Shown here one piece after another: positions 51,836-59,900 of a stretch of DNA of 64,000 nt. The stretch comes from Kribbella sp. NBC_01245. GTDB taxonomy: Bacteria; Actinomycetota; Actinomycetes; Propionibacteriales; Kribbellaceae. Made by a program: the position numbers and the translations under genes. Under the pieces are notes generated by a model. That model made no database searches. It had not been told where the DNA came from and saw only the letters and a program-made list of their open reading frames with translations. The stretch lies in contig NZ_CP108487.1 of assembly GCF_036226525.1 (NCBI RefSeq), forward strand, positions 6,076,001-6,140,000. Reading direction: 5' to 3'. Position 1 is the stretch's first letter, and every line of letters starts with the position of its first letter.

Positions 51836-52950
51836 GCTGCGCTACTTCCTTCCAGATAAGGGGCGAAGGGGTCGGCCAGATCGCTGATCCATTCGTCCCG
51901 ACGTAGGAGACAACCGTCGAGCAGCTCCCTTAATTCCCCGGTGTCCAGACCGGCGCCGGTGATCGACAGGTACGACGCGCGGTCGCCGTGTTCGGGATGC
52001 CACTCGAACAGCGACCGGGCCTGATGCGCCTGCCCGACCTCGGACCAGCGCTCGGCCGGCAGATCGGCCAGCCACGGCCCGAGTACGCCGATGGCGATGC
52101 TGGCGCCGAAGCTGTCCCACCCGAGCCGGGCCGACGGCTGCGAGGCGAGCCAGATCGTGCCCTTGCCGCGAGCCGATCCGGCCACGATCTCCTCCAGCGC
52201 GTCGAACAGCCGCTGCGGGTGGAACGGCCGGTCGGCCTGCCAGACCAGCGTCCGTACGTCGCCCTCGTCGTTCAGCGGCGCGCAGATCGAACCCGGTTCG
52301 ACCCAGGTCTCGGCCGTGTCCGGGTCGTGCAGCTTTTGTCCGAGCAGAGCCGCCGCCGACCTTGTGCCATGGATCAGCGCTTGCGGGTTGATCGCCCGGG
52401 CCAGCGCGGCGGCCTGCGGACCGTCAACGATCAGCGCATTCGCGTACTCCACGTGGCGCGCGAGGACCTCGGCCACGGCCCGGCCGTCCTCCGCCGCGGT
52501 CGGGATGTCCCGATCCAGCAGCAGATCCTCGCCGGACATGTCCTCGACGAAGGTGGCGCCGTCGAGCACGGTGATGACGGCATCCACGCGCAGTTCGTCC
52601 TCGGCGTCCGCGGCGATCTCCTCGGCGAGGGCCTGCGGATCACCTGCCGCGGGAATGGAGACCAGCGCTGCGACGTACTTCTCGGTGGACGCGATGCTCG
52701 TCAGCACCGGCAGAAGGGAGGCCCGCAGCGCGCAGGACACACAGGGATGGGCCATCTCGATCAGCTCGCGGTCGATCACCCCGGCCGAGGTGCGGGCGAT
52801 CCGGATCACCGTGCCGTCGGACATGCCGGTCACGTCGTACTCGATCAGCACGGTGCCGGCCGGGGCGGCCCGGAGCAGGTTGTGCGCGACCGTGGCCCGG
52901 GTGTCCTCGGCGAGGCCGGCCAGCAGGGTGACCGGGAGCAGGCTCTGCAT
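51832..52950 (-). CDS. CobW/COG0523-like protein lacking a canonical P-loop
   Basis: A 372-residue protein with CobW-family layout: N-terminal nucleotide-domain-like region, a Cys motif HPCVSCALRASLLP in place of the CxCC loop, and a C-terminal domain (FHPQRLFDALEE ... GTIWLASQPSARLGWDSFGA). The N-terminal segment TLLAGLAEDTRATVAHNLL is where GxxGxGKT(T) would be, and it has no Lys-Ser/Thr, so GTP binding is doubtful. It is co-transcribed with rpmE2 behind a Zur-like box; a zinc-starvation role follows from context. Confidence 0.8.
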   Translation of the reverse strand: MQSLLPVTLLAGLAEDTRATVAHNLLRAAPAGTVLIEYDVTGMSDGTVIRIARTSAGVIDRELIEMAHPCVSCALRASLLPVLTSIASTEKYVAALVSIPAAGDPQALAEEIAADAEDELRVDAVITVLDGATFVEDMSGEDLLLDRDIPTAAEDGRAVAEVLARHVEYANALIVDGPQAAALARAINPQALIHGTRSAAALLGQKLHDPDTAETWVEPGSICAPLNDEGDVRTLVWQADRPFHPQRLFDALEEIVAGSARGKGTIWLASQPSARLGWDSFGASIAIGVLGPWLADLPAERWSEVGQAHQARSLFEWHPEHGDRASYLSITGAGLDTGELRELLDGCLLRRDEWISDLADPFAPYLEGSSAA

Positions 52951-52965
52951 GGTTCTCCCTCTTAT

Positions 52966-52980
52966 TGAAAACGATAACCA
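52966..52980. promoter_or_regulatory. Zur-like box in the divergent promoter
   Basis: TGAAAACGATAACCA resembles the actinobacterial Zur consensus (TGAAAATGATTTTCA type). It is between the CobW-rpmE2 and rpmB-rpmG-rpsN operons, so a single site can repress both. Confidence 0.8.
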
Positions 52981-53023
52981 GTACAAGATACACTTCGGGA
53001 CCTGTCCCTGTGAACGGAGTCCC

Positions 53024-53260
53024 ATGTCTGCGCACTGCCAGGTGACCGGGGTGAAGCCGATGTTCGGCCACAACGTGTCCCACTCCCATCGCCGTACCAA
53101 GCGCCGCTTCAACCCGAACATCCAGAGCCGCCGGTTCTGGCTGCCGAGTGAGAACCGGTTCGTCCGGCTGACCGTGAGCGCCAAGGGAATCAAGACGATC
53201 GACCAGCACGGCATCGAGAAGATCGTGGCGCGCATCCGCGCTCGAGGGGAGAAGGTTTAG
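53024..53260 (+). CDS. rpmB: 50S ribosomal protein L28 (zinc-independent paralogue)
   Basis: A 78-residue L28 (HCQVTGVKPMFGHNVSHSHR, then NPNIQSRRFWLPSENRFVRL). It has a single cysteine only, so no zinc ribbon. First gene of a Zur-type operon; stop overlaps rpmG (TAGTG). Confidence 0.95.
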   Translation: MSAHCQVTGVKPMFGHNVSHSHRRTKRRFNPNIQSRRFWLPSENRFVRLTVSAKGIKTIDQHGIEKIVARIRARGEKV

Positions 53261-53427
53261 TGGCCAAGCGCAACGACATTCGGCCCGTCATCAAGCTGAA
53301 GAGCACGGCGGGGACGTCGTACACCTATGTGACCCGGAAGAACCGGCGCAACAACCCGGATCGGCTGGTGCTGCGCAAGTTCGACCCGATCGCGCGCAAG
53401 CACGTCGACTTCCGCGAGGAGCGGTAA
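53260..53427 (+). CDS. rpmG: 50S ribosomal protein L33 (zinc-independent)
   Basis: A 55-residue protein starting MAKRNDIRPVIKLKSTAGTS and containing YVTRKNRRNNPDRLVLRKFD, the L33 signature, without cysteines. GTG start overlaps the L28 stop; its own stop overlaps rpsN (TAATG). Confidence 0.95.
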   Translation: MAKRNDIRPVIKLKSTAGTSYTYVTRKNRRNNPDRLVLRKFDPIARKHVDFREER

Positions 53428-53732
53428 TGGCCAAGCTCAGCAAGATCGTGAAGAACGAGCAGCGCAAGCGGACTGTCGCGCTGTACGCTGAGCGCCGGGC
53501 GGAGCTCAAGCGGATCATCCGCGACCCGTCCACGGCGGCCTCGGACCTGGACGTGGCGCGGGCGAAGTTGCAGAAGCTGCCGCGCGACGCGAGCCCAATC
53601 CGCGTGCGCAACCGCGACGTCGTCGACGGCCGGCCGCGCGGTTACCTCCGCAAGGCCGGCCTCTCCCGCGTCCGCTTCCGCGGCATGGCCCACCGCGGCG
53701 AACTCCCGGGAATCACAAAGTCGTCCTGGTAG
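53427..53732 (+). CDS. rpsN: 30S ribosomal protein S14 (zinc-independent)
   Basis: A 101-residue S14 of the long form (AKLSKIVKNEQRKRTVALYA ... RGYLRKAGLSRVRFRGMAHR, GELPGITKSSW) with no Cys-x-x-Cys. It ends the L28-L33-S14 operon. A paralogous S18, often the fourth member, is absent here. Overlaps the convergent gene by 20 bp. Confidence 0.95.
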   Translation: MAKLSKIVKNEQRKRTVALYAERRAELKRIIRDPSTAASDLDVARAKLQKLPRDASPIRVRNRDVVDGRPRGYLRKAGLSRVRFRGMAHRGELPGITKSSW

Positions 53733-54339
53733 ACCACGCCGGCATCTCGGGTATGGCGAGGCTTGCCGAGAACCGTTGTGCCGCCCCGGTGATCTCGTCC
53801 ATCGGGGCGGCGACCGTATCGAGCAACAGCCGTGGGCCTTGCCTGCCCAGCCGCCGATGGAACCACTCATCGGCCTCCGACAAGCCGATCCGGAACCTCA
53901 GGTCGGGCTGGACGTCTGGAGGCAGATCGATGTCGAGCACGTTCGGCGGATGCGGCCAGCGGCGATGGTCGCGCGAGAGCCCGAAGCCCGCGACCGCCGA
54001 CCAGGGGTAGAACGCGGCGGGCGGCAACTCTGGCGTGCCGACCCAGACCCCCTCCGCCGTCATCCGCAGTGCGGTCTCGGGAAGCGGCCGCCGTCCCCAG
54101 ACATTGGTCCGGAGCAGTCCCTTGATGGCTAGTACGGCCACCGAAACGCAGACGCCGAACGGCAGGAGCAAGAACGCGAGCTCCAGTCGCAGCAGCGCCG
54201 GCGGGATCGATGCCAGCGTCACGAGCGGCGATACCGCGGCCAGGCCGGCGCCTGCCAGCAATATCCAGTACGACGCCCGTGCGCGCATCCGGCGACGGAC
54301 CAGGGCGTCGGGCGCGAACAACACGACATACTCAGTCAC
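53713..54339 (-). CDS. Hypothetical membrane protein with PH-like C-terminal domain
   Basis: A 208-residue protein with two TM helices (about residues 22-45 and 52-75), then a beta-rich region (ALRMTAEGVWVGTPELPPAA, FYPWSAVAGFGLSRDHRRW) typical of bacterial PH-like domains, and a C-terminal helix. Function unknown. Confidence 0.75.
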   Translation of the reverse strand: MTEYVVLFAPDALVRRRMRARASYWILLAGAGLAAVSPLVTLASIPPALLRLELAFLLLPFGVCVSVAVLAIKGLLRTNVWGRRPLPETALRMTAEGVWVGTPELPPAAFYPWSAVAGFGLSRDHRRWPHPPNVLDIDLPPDVQPDLRFRIGLSEADEWFHRRLGRQGPRLLLDTVAAPMDEITGAAQRFSASLAIPEMPAWSTRTTL

Positions 54340-54502
54340 CCGCGCAGCATCCCAGCCCCCCAGGCCAGCCTTGCTACTGCCTGGTCCGCCATGGAGGATG
54401 AGGCCTCAGCTCTGATCTGCCTCGAGGGCTGTGACGGTAGCCAGTAGTCCGTTTGAAGTCTCCAGCGATCGCAGCACTTCTGGAACCGTCATCGGTGGAT
54501 TC

Positions 54503-54613
54503 TTGTTGATACGGGTTGCGCAGGCCGACCTCGTGCAGGCGAAGTGGACCGACCGGATCATGGACGAGGTCTTCCGCAACCTCAAGGAGAGGCGGCCCGA
54601 TCTCGACCCCGCA
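54503..54613 (+). pseudogene. Remnant of a PIN-domain (VapC-type) toxin, inverted relative to its antitoxin
   Basis: A 37-residue stretch, LLIRVAQADLVQAKWTDRIM followed by DEVFRNLKERRPDLDPA, matches the early part of PIN toxins that normally follow HTH antitoxins like the one at 54636-55097. The N-terminal catalytic Asp, the middle and C-terminal parts are missing. The fragment is on the opposite strand to the antitoxin gene, so an inversion or rearrangement has occurred. The family match is from pattern memory. Confidence 0.6.
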
Positions 54614-54635
54614 CCGCACAACGATGAATGGCACG

Positions 54636-55097
54636 TCAGTACAGGCCCATCTCCCGGTCGAGCTCGCCGAGCTCGTCTGCGATTGCTCGCCGCTTCTGAT
54701 CGCCTTGACGCTTGTAGCCGAGGAGGTCTTCTGCGCGGACCCGGCGGTGTTTGCCGACCTTGCGGTGCGGAATCACCCCGTCGTCCAGCAGCTTGATCAG
54801 GTAGGGCCGCGACACGTTGAGCATGTCGGCGGCCTGTTGAGTGGTCAGTTCCGCGTGAGCGGGAACGACCGATACCGCCTGTCCGGCGGCCATGTGGGCC
54901 AGCACTCGGGCCAGTAGTTCGATTGCCGCCAGAGGCACTTCGAGTGTGTTCTTGGGGTCGCCGTCGACGACCAGGCGGATGTTGCGCTTGCCGTGGTGAC
55001 TGTGCAGGTACTTCGTCATGCGACCCAGCGCGACATCGGCGGTGTGCATCGCTGCCTCGTCCGGCCTCACAAAGTCGGTTCTGGCTGTGCTGGTCAT
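54636..55097 (-). CDS. Excisionase-type HTH protein, probable antitoxin of a PIN toxin
   Basis: A 153-residue protein: an N-terminal helical region, VVDGDPKNTLEVPLAAIELL, then the HTH ELTTQQAADMLNVSRPYLIK with LLDDGVIPHRKVGKHRRVRA, and a basic/acidic tail ending EMGLY. This is the antitoxin type that usually precedes a PIN toxin. Start at ATG 55097 with GGAG. Three CTAAACGAA-like repeats upstream are likely operators. The toxin gene is decayed. Confidence 0.8.
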   Translation of the reverse strand: MTSTARTDFVRPDEAAMHTADVALGRMTKYLHSHHGKRNIRLVVDGDPKNTLEVPLAAIELLARVLAHMAAGQAVSVVPAHAELTTQQAADMLNVSRPYLIKLLDDGVIPHRKVGKHRRVRAEDLLGYKRQGDQKRRAIADELGELDREMGLY

Positions 55098-55138
55098 TGG
55101 GCTCCTCCTGGTCGGACGGCCGGCGTTCTTCAGCAGTC

Positions 55139-55174
55139 CTAAACGAAGTATCCGCACTAAACGAAATAAACGCA
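55139..55174. promoter_or_regulatory. Direct repeats CTAAACGAA upstream of the antitoxin gene
   Basis: CTAAACGAA at 55139-55147 and 55157-55165 (18 bp apart), plus a variant ATAAACGCA at 55166-55174. They sit at the presumed promoter of the HTH gene. Confidence 0.6.
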
Positions 55175-55201
55175 AGGCGGGTTGGGCCACTGCTGGAGGG
55201 G

Positions 55202-55960
55202 TCAGGGGCGGAGGCGGCGGCTTAGGGTTTCGGCTGCGGCGGCGGTGCGGCGGGCTAGGGCGGGGCGGTAGGCGACTGGGACCGCCTCGCTGCGGAAGGT
55301 GACACCGATCGACGCGACCGGGTGGCCGGCATGGTCGAGTACGGCGGCGGCGACCGACGCGACGCCATCGGTGATCTGGGAGTCCTCGTCGGCGAAACCC
55401 TGCCGCCGTTCGTCGGCAAGGACGCGCCGCAGCTGGGTCAACGTCTGCGGCCCCTTGCCCGTACGTCGGACAAAGCTCTCCGGGTCCGGGAACAACGCTC
55501 GCACCTGCGCCGGAGGTAATGCCGCCAGCAGGGCGCGGCCGGACGCCGTCAGCGTGGCCGGCAGGCGTACGCCGACATCGGTGACGAGCGTGACCGGTCG
55601 CGGGGGTTGTTCCTTCAGGAGGTAGACGAGTTCGCGGCCGTGCAGTACGCCGAGGTGCGCGGTGTGCCCGACTTCGGCGACGAGTTGCGTGAGTACGGGC
55701 CGGGCGAGCCGCTCGAGCGGGTCATGCCGGAGGTAGGCCGAGCCGATCTCGAAGGCGGCCACGCCCAGGCCGTACCGCTTGTCCTCCGGCAGGTGCACGA
55801 CGTACCCCTCGGCGATCATTGCCTTCAGCAAGTGGTACGCCGATGACCGTGGCAGATCGACCGCGGAGGCGATGCGCTCCATCGGTACCGGTCCGGGCTG
55901 CGTGGCCAGGAAGGTCAGGACCCGCAGCGTGCGAGTCGAGGCGGGAACGTTGCCGCTCAC
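55202..55960 (-). CDS. IclR family transcriptional regulator
   Basis: A 252-residue protein with winged HTH (RTLRVLTFLATQPGPVPMER ... LPRSSAYHLLKAM) and an effector domain (GHTAHLGVLHGRELVYLLKE, GRALLAALPPAQVRALFP). Start GTG 55960. It lies a few kb from hutHU and could regulate that pathway, but direct evidence is lacking. Confidence 0.9.
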   Translation of the reverse strand: MSGNVPASTRTLRVLTFLATQPGPVPMERIASAVDLPRSSAYHLLKAMIAEGYVVHLPEDKRYGLGVAAFEIGSAYLRHDPLERLARPVLTQLVAEVGHTAHLGVLHGRELVYLLKEQPPRPVTLVTDVGVRLPATLTASGRALLAALPPAQVRALFPDPESFVRRTGKGPQTLTQLRRVLADERRQGFADEDSQITDGVASVAAAVLDHAGHPVASIGVTFRSEAVPVAYRPALARRTAAAAETLSRRLRP

Positions 55961-56025
55961 ACCGGGAGCGTAGCGGGGCTATTTCGAATTCCGGACGATT
56001 GGCAAATCCTCTGCCTGTCGCGCCG

Positions 56026-56904
56026 TCAGCTATCGGCCGGTTTGCGGAGCAGTTCGATCAACGCCGGGTAGCCGCTGCGGCCGTACCCCGCGGCCGCGGC
56101 CCGATCAGCCAAGGCCTTGAGCGAACGAGGTAGTTCCGCGTTGACGCCAAGCGCTGAGCTTTCGTCGATGACGTGTTCCATCGCGGCCAGATGGGTGTCG
56201 ATGGTGGCGTCGAGCACCGGGTACTCGCCGTCGTCGATCTGCTCGGCGTATCCGGCCAGCCAGCCGGTGGTGGCCTTGATGCCCAAGGCGGCCACGGGGG
56301 TGAACGCGCTGGCGCTCACGCCGGCCGCTCCGAGCAACGCGGCGCCCTGGAGGAAGCCGTTCAGCATGCTCCACATCAGGCCGAGTACGGCGACCTCGTA
56401 CAGCGATGACAGTCCGTGGTCCTCGCCGAGATGCCGGTTGTCGGCGCTGAGGCTGCGCAGGACCGGTTCGTACTGGTCGAAGACCTCGCGCGGCCCGCTG
56501 TAGACGACCGTCGCCTCGTCGGTGCCAACGCCTTGCGGTACGGCCATGATCCCGCCATCGAGATAGCTGCCGCCGTGTTGTCCCACCCAGGTCGCGGTCT
56601 CGCGGGCCTGAGCGGAGGTGCCCGAAGACAGGTTGATCAGAACGCGGCCGTCGAGGGTCTCCGGGTCGAGCAGTCCCCGCAGGGCGTCGTAATCAGTGAC
56701 GCAGACGACGACCAGCGGACTGGCCAGGACCGCCTCGCGGGCAGAGCCGGCGAGCCGCGCGCCCTCGGCGACGAGTTGGTCGCCCTTTGCCGCTGTGCGG
56801 TTCCAGACGGTGGTCGGGTAGCCGTTGCGGAGGAAGGCGCCGGCCAGCGCCTGGCCCATCAGGCCCAGTCCGATGATGGTCACGGGGGTGTTTTGGATCG
56901 TCAT
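56026..56904 (-). CDS. NAD(P)-dependent oxidoreductase, imine reductase/beta-hydroxyacid dehydrogenase family
   Basis: A 292-residue protein with Rossmann GLGLMGQALAGAF and NRT (phosphate-recognising) after the second strand, VVCVTDYDALRG, INLSSGTSAQARETA, DGGIMAVPQGVG, and an all-helical C-terminal dimerisation domain. The lack of the catalytic Lys of 3-hydroxyisobutyrate dehydrogenases and the GIMAVP motif point to the imine reductase class. Divergent MerR gene is the likely regulator. Confidence 0.85.
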   Translation of the reverse strand: MTIQNTPVTIIGLGLMGQALAGAFLRNGYPTTVWNRTAAKGDQLVAEGARLAGSAREAVLASPLVVVCVTDYDALRGLLDPETLDGRVLINLSSGTSAQARETATWVGQHGGSYLDGGIMAVPQGVGTDEATVVYSGPREVFDQYEPVLRSLSADNRHLGEDHGLSSLYEVAVLGLMWSMLNGFLQGAALLGAAGVSASAFTPVAALGIKATTGWLAGYAEQIDDGEYPVLDATIDTHLAAMEHVIDESSALGVNAELPRSLKALADRAAAAGYGRSGYPALIELLRKPADS

Positions 56905-56911
56905 GGCACGA

Positions 56912-56942
56912 TCGTCAACGTTCATACCGGTATCAAGGTCAA
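56912..56942 (-). promoter_or_regulatory. MerR-type promoter with ATACCGGTAT palindrome
   Basis: On the minus strand a TTGACC -35-like box (56942-56937) is separated by a 19-bp spacer, containing the perfect palindrome ATACCGGTAT (56924-56933), from a weak -10-like element. The long spacer and central dyad are typical of MerR-controlled promoters. It would give a nearly leaderless transcript. Confidence 0.6.
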
Positions 56943-56953
56943 GGGGAGTCAGC

Positions 56954-57316
56954 GTGCTGATCGGGGAGTTGAGCCGGCGGACCGGCGTGCAGACGCATCA
57001 GCTGCGGTACTACGAATCCCAGGGACTGCTCGAGCCCGATCGCGGCCACAACGGCTACCGCGACTACGCCGAGGAGGCCATCGTCACGGTGGCCCAGATC
57101 AGGAAGTTGCTCGGTGCCGGACTGTCCACCGAGGAGATCGGCTTCCTGCTGCCCTGCGCCACCGGCACGCTGCCCGAGCTCAAGCCGTGCCCCGAGCTGC
57201 TGGACACCCTGCGGGCTCGGCTGAACGGGCTGGACCAGCACATCGACGACCTGGTCCGAACCCGCGAGGTCCTCAGCGACTACATCACCATCACCGAGCA
57301 GAGCGTCGCTTCCTAG
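56954..57316 (+). CDS. MerR family transcriptional regulator
   Basis: A 120-residue MerR protein: LIGELSRRTGVQTHQLRYYE, SQGLLEPDRGHNGYRDY, and a coiled-coil dimerisation helix. Two cysteines (LLPCATGTLPELKPCPELLD) lie in the effector region. Divergent from the imine-reductase-like gene, with a MerR-type promoter between. The 3' end overlaps the convergent GNAT gene by 4 bp. Confidence 0.9.
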   Translation: MLIGELSRRTGVQTHQLRYYESQGLLEPDRGHNGYRDYAEEAIVTVAQIRKLLGAGLSTEEIGFLLPCATGTLPELKPCPELLDTLRARLNGLDQHIDDLVRTREVLSDYITITEQSVAS

Positions 57317-58200
57317 AGGTCGCGGGTGGCGGTCCAGCTGGAAGAGGCGCGGTGGTAGCCGAGCCAGCGGTTGACCGCCAGCATGGGCTCGTTGTTCGCG
57401 TCGTTGCCGGTGTATGCCGCGACGAAACCGGCCTCGCGGGCGCGGTGCAAGGCAGCGGCCTTGACCACCTTGGCGAGCCCCTTGCCGCGGTACGCCGGGA
57501 GGGTCCCAGTCAGGTTGGACCAGATCACCTGGCGATCCCGGTTGGCCGTCGTGGTGACGAAGGAGACCACCTCGCCATCGTCCAGCAGCGCGAAACTGAG
57601 GTCGTTCGCCTGATCCGGATGGTTCCAGCCCGTCTCGAGCCATTCGTCGTACGCCGGTGCCGACGAGAGGCCGCTCGGGTCACCGCTCACCACCGCGGCC
57701 GACGCCTGCCAGATCGCGCGCGGCTCCAGTGCGTCGTACGTGACGAGTTGTAACCCGTCCGGAGGCGGCACCGCCTCGGGCAGTTGGTCGAGCGAGGCGA
57801 CGGCGTGCGCGAGCTCGCGGCCGATCGTGAAGCCCCGGTCCATCGCGAACCGCTTGGCCCACTCGTCATCCGTCGTCACGGTGATCAACCCTGTGCCGCC
57901 CATCCCGGCGGCGGCCCCGACGACGGTCTCGGCCATTGCCGCACCGATGCCGCGCCGCCCGTGCAGTGGCGGAACCTGTACGGCGAGTCGGCATCGCCCG
58001 CCCGGATCCGGAGCCCAGGCGTTGCCGTAGCCGACCACGTCATCGCCCTCGACCGCGACGAACACGACGCGCCCGGTCGCATGCTCGAGCTCGAACGCGA
58101 TCCCCGCGGGCGTTTTCACCAGATGCGGCGTGGTGTGCGCCCACACGTCGACGATCCCGGCCGCATCCGCGACCCCAGCCTTCCGAATCCCAAACCCCAT
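57313..58200 (-). CDS. GNAT acetyltransferase with two GNAT domains
   Basis: A 295-residue protein with tandem GNAT folds: VPPLHGRRGIGAAMAETVVG in the first domain and GTLPAYRGKGLAKVVKAAAL in the second. Actinobacterial double-GNAT proteins include mycothiol synthase-like enzymes, but this one lacks clear MshD signatures. Substrate unknown. Confidence 0.88.
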   Translation of the reverse strand: MGFGIRKAGVADAAGIVDVWAHTTPHLVKTPAGIAFELEHATGRVVFVAVEGDDVVGYGNAWAPDPGGRCRLAVQVPPLHGRRGIGAAMAETVVGAAAGMGGTGLITVTTDDEWAKRFAMDRGFTIGRELAHAVASLDQLPEAVPPPDGLQLVTYDALEPRAIWQASAAVVSGDPSGLSSAPAYDEWLETGWNHPDQANDLSFALLDDGEVVSFVTTTANRDRQVIWSNLTGTLPAYRGKGLAKVVKAAALHRAREAGFVAAYTGNDANNEPMLAVNRWLGYHRASSSWTATRDL

Positions 58201-58232
58201 CCTTTGACCCTACGTGGCCTCTTTGCGCCGAT

Positions 58233-58284
58233 CACCTTCCTTTTGCGGCAAAAGGAAGGTGTTGCTTGTCTCGGATTTGAGACA
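58233..58284. promoter_or_regulatory. 29-bp palindrome and TGTCTC-N6-GAGACA dyad upstream of hutH
   Basis: CACCTTCCTTTTGC-G-GCAAAAGGAAGGTG (58233-58261) is perfectly symmetric. TGTCTC-N6-GAGACA (58267-58284) follows. Both lie in the 147-bp divergent region between the GNAT gene and hutH and are candidate repressor sites. Confidence 0.65.
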
Positions 58285-58347
58285 GAAAGTGGGGCGGGGT
58301 GCTGCCGGAGCAGGGGGTGGGCGTGGTGCAGTGGGAGCGTGAAGAGC

Positions 58348-59886
58348 ATGGATGAGGTGGTTGTCGGGACCGGTGCGCTGGCGCCGGCCGAGGTGGTGGC
58401 GGTCGCGCGGTACGGCGCCCGGGTGCGGATCGACGACCTGGCGCTGGAGGAGATCGCGAAATCCCGCACGGCGATCGAGGCACTCGCGCATGCGGACACC
58501 CCGCATTACGGCGTCTCGACCGGGTTCGGCGCACTCGCTACCCGGCATATCGCGCCGGACCTGCGGGCGCAGCTGCAGCGCAGTCTGGTCCGTTCGCACG
58601 CGGCCGGTTCGGGTCCCGAGGTCGAGACCGAGGTCGTGCGTTCGCTCGCGCTGCTCCGGCTGTCCACGCTCGCGACCGGGCGTACCGGGGTGAAGGTCGA
58701 GACGGCCCAGGCGTACGCCAACCTGCTGAACGCCGGAATCACGCCGGTCGTGCACGAGTACGGCAGCCTCGGCTGTTCGGGCGACCTGGCCCCGCTGTCG
58801 CACGTGGCGCTCGCGGTGATGGGCGAAGGCCCGGTCCGCAATGCCGCGGGTGAACTCGTACCGGCGGCGGAGGCGCTCGCCGCGGCAGGCCTGACGCCTG
58901 TCGTACTGGCGGAGAAGGAAGGCCTCGCGCTGATCAACGGCACGGACGGCATGCTCGGCATGCTGGTACTCGCGCTCGCGGACCTGGATCGCCTGCTGAA
59001 GACGGCCGATCTCGCCGCCGCGATGAGCGTGGAGGGCCAGCTCGGTACCGACCGCGTCTTCGCCGCCGACTTGCAGGCGTTGCGCCCGCACCCCGGCCAG
59101 GCCGCCTCGGCCGCGAACCTCCGAGCCGTACTGGCCGACAGTGGGATCGTCGCGAGCCATCGCGGTCCCGACTGCAACCGGGTGCAGGACGCGTACTCCT
59201 TGCGCTGTTCCCCGCAGGTGCACGGCGCCGCGCGCGATACCTATACACACGCCGCTCTCGTAGCGGGCCGCGAACTGGCCGCCGCGATCGACAACCCGGT
59301 GGTGCTTCCCGACGGCCGGGTCGAGTCGAACGGCAACTTCCACGGAGCGCCTGTCGGTTATGTGCTCGACTTCCTCGCCATCGTGGCCGCCGATCTGGCC
59401 AGCATCAGCGAACGTCGTACCGACCGCTTCCTGGACGTCGCCCGCAACCACGGGCTGAACGCCTTCCTGGCCGACGACCCGGGTGTCGACTCGGGCCACA
59501 TGATCGCGCAGTACACCCAGGCCGCGGTCGTCTCCGAGCTCAAGCGCCTCGCGAACCCGGCCAGCGTCGACTCGATCCCGAGCAGCGCGATGCAGGAGGA
59601 CCACGTCTCGATGGGCTGGTCCGCCGCCCGCAAACTCCGCCGCAGCGTGGACGGCCTGCAACGCGTGCTGGCGATCGAGATCCTCACGGCCGCCCGTGCA
59701 CTCGACATGCGCGCACCGCTTGAGCCTTCGCCCGCCACCAGCGCCGTACGGCGTGCCCTGCGGGTTCACGTCGAGGGGCCTGGTACCGATCGGCACCTCG
59801 CCCCCGAGATCGAGTACGCCGTCCAATTGGTTGCCGACGGCACCATCCTTGCCGCCGCCGAAACCGTCACCGGTCCACTCCTCTGA
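58348..59886 (+). CDS. hutH: Histidine ammonia-lyase
   Basis: A 512-residue HAL. The MIO-forming triad is Cys-Ser-Gly (residues 143-145) within GSLGCSGDLAPLSH, a variant found in actinomycete HutH. The Tyr loop (HYGVSTGFGALATR) and QDAYSLRCSPQVHGAARD are intact. It converts L-histidine to urocanate, first step of histidine catabolism. It is followed by hutU after 14 bp. Confidence 0.95.
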   Translation: MDEVVVGTGALAPAEVVAVARYGARVRIDDLALEEIAKSRTAIEALAHADTPHYGVSTGFGALATRHIAPDLRAQLQRSLVRSHAAGSGPEVETEVVRSLALLRLSTLATGRTGVKVETAQAYANLLNAGITPVVHEYGSLGCSGDLAPLSHVALAVMGEGPVRNAAGELVPAAEALAAAGLTPVVLAEKEGLALINGTDGMLGMLVLALADLDRLLKTADLAAAMSVEGQLGTDRVFAADLQALRPHPGQAASAANLRAVLADSGIVASHRGPDCNRVQDAYSLRCSPQVHGAARDTYTHAALVAGRELAAAIDNPVVLPDGRVESNGNFHGAPVGYVLDFLAIVAADLASISERRTDRFLDVARNHGLNAFLADDPGVDSGHMIAQYTQAAVVSELKRLANPASVDSIPSSAMQEDHVSMGWSAARKLRRSVDGLQRVLAIEILTAARALDMRAPLEPSPATSAVRRALRVHVEGPGTDRHLAPEIEYAVQLVADGTILAAAETVTGPLL

Positions 59887-59900
59887 AAGGTCATCGCCTT

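Noticed and set aside
53743..54132. Plus-strand frames opposite the PH-like membrane protein
   Set aside because: Antisense shadows; the minus-strand protein has TM helices and a coherent beta domain.
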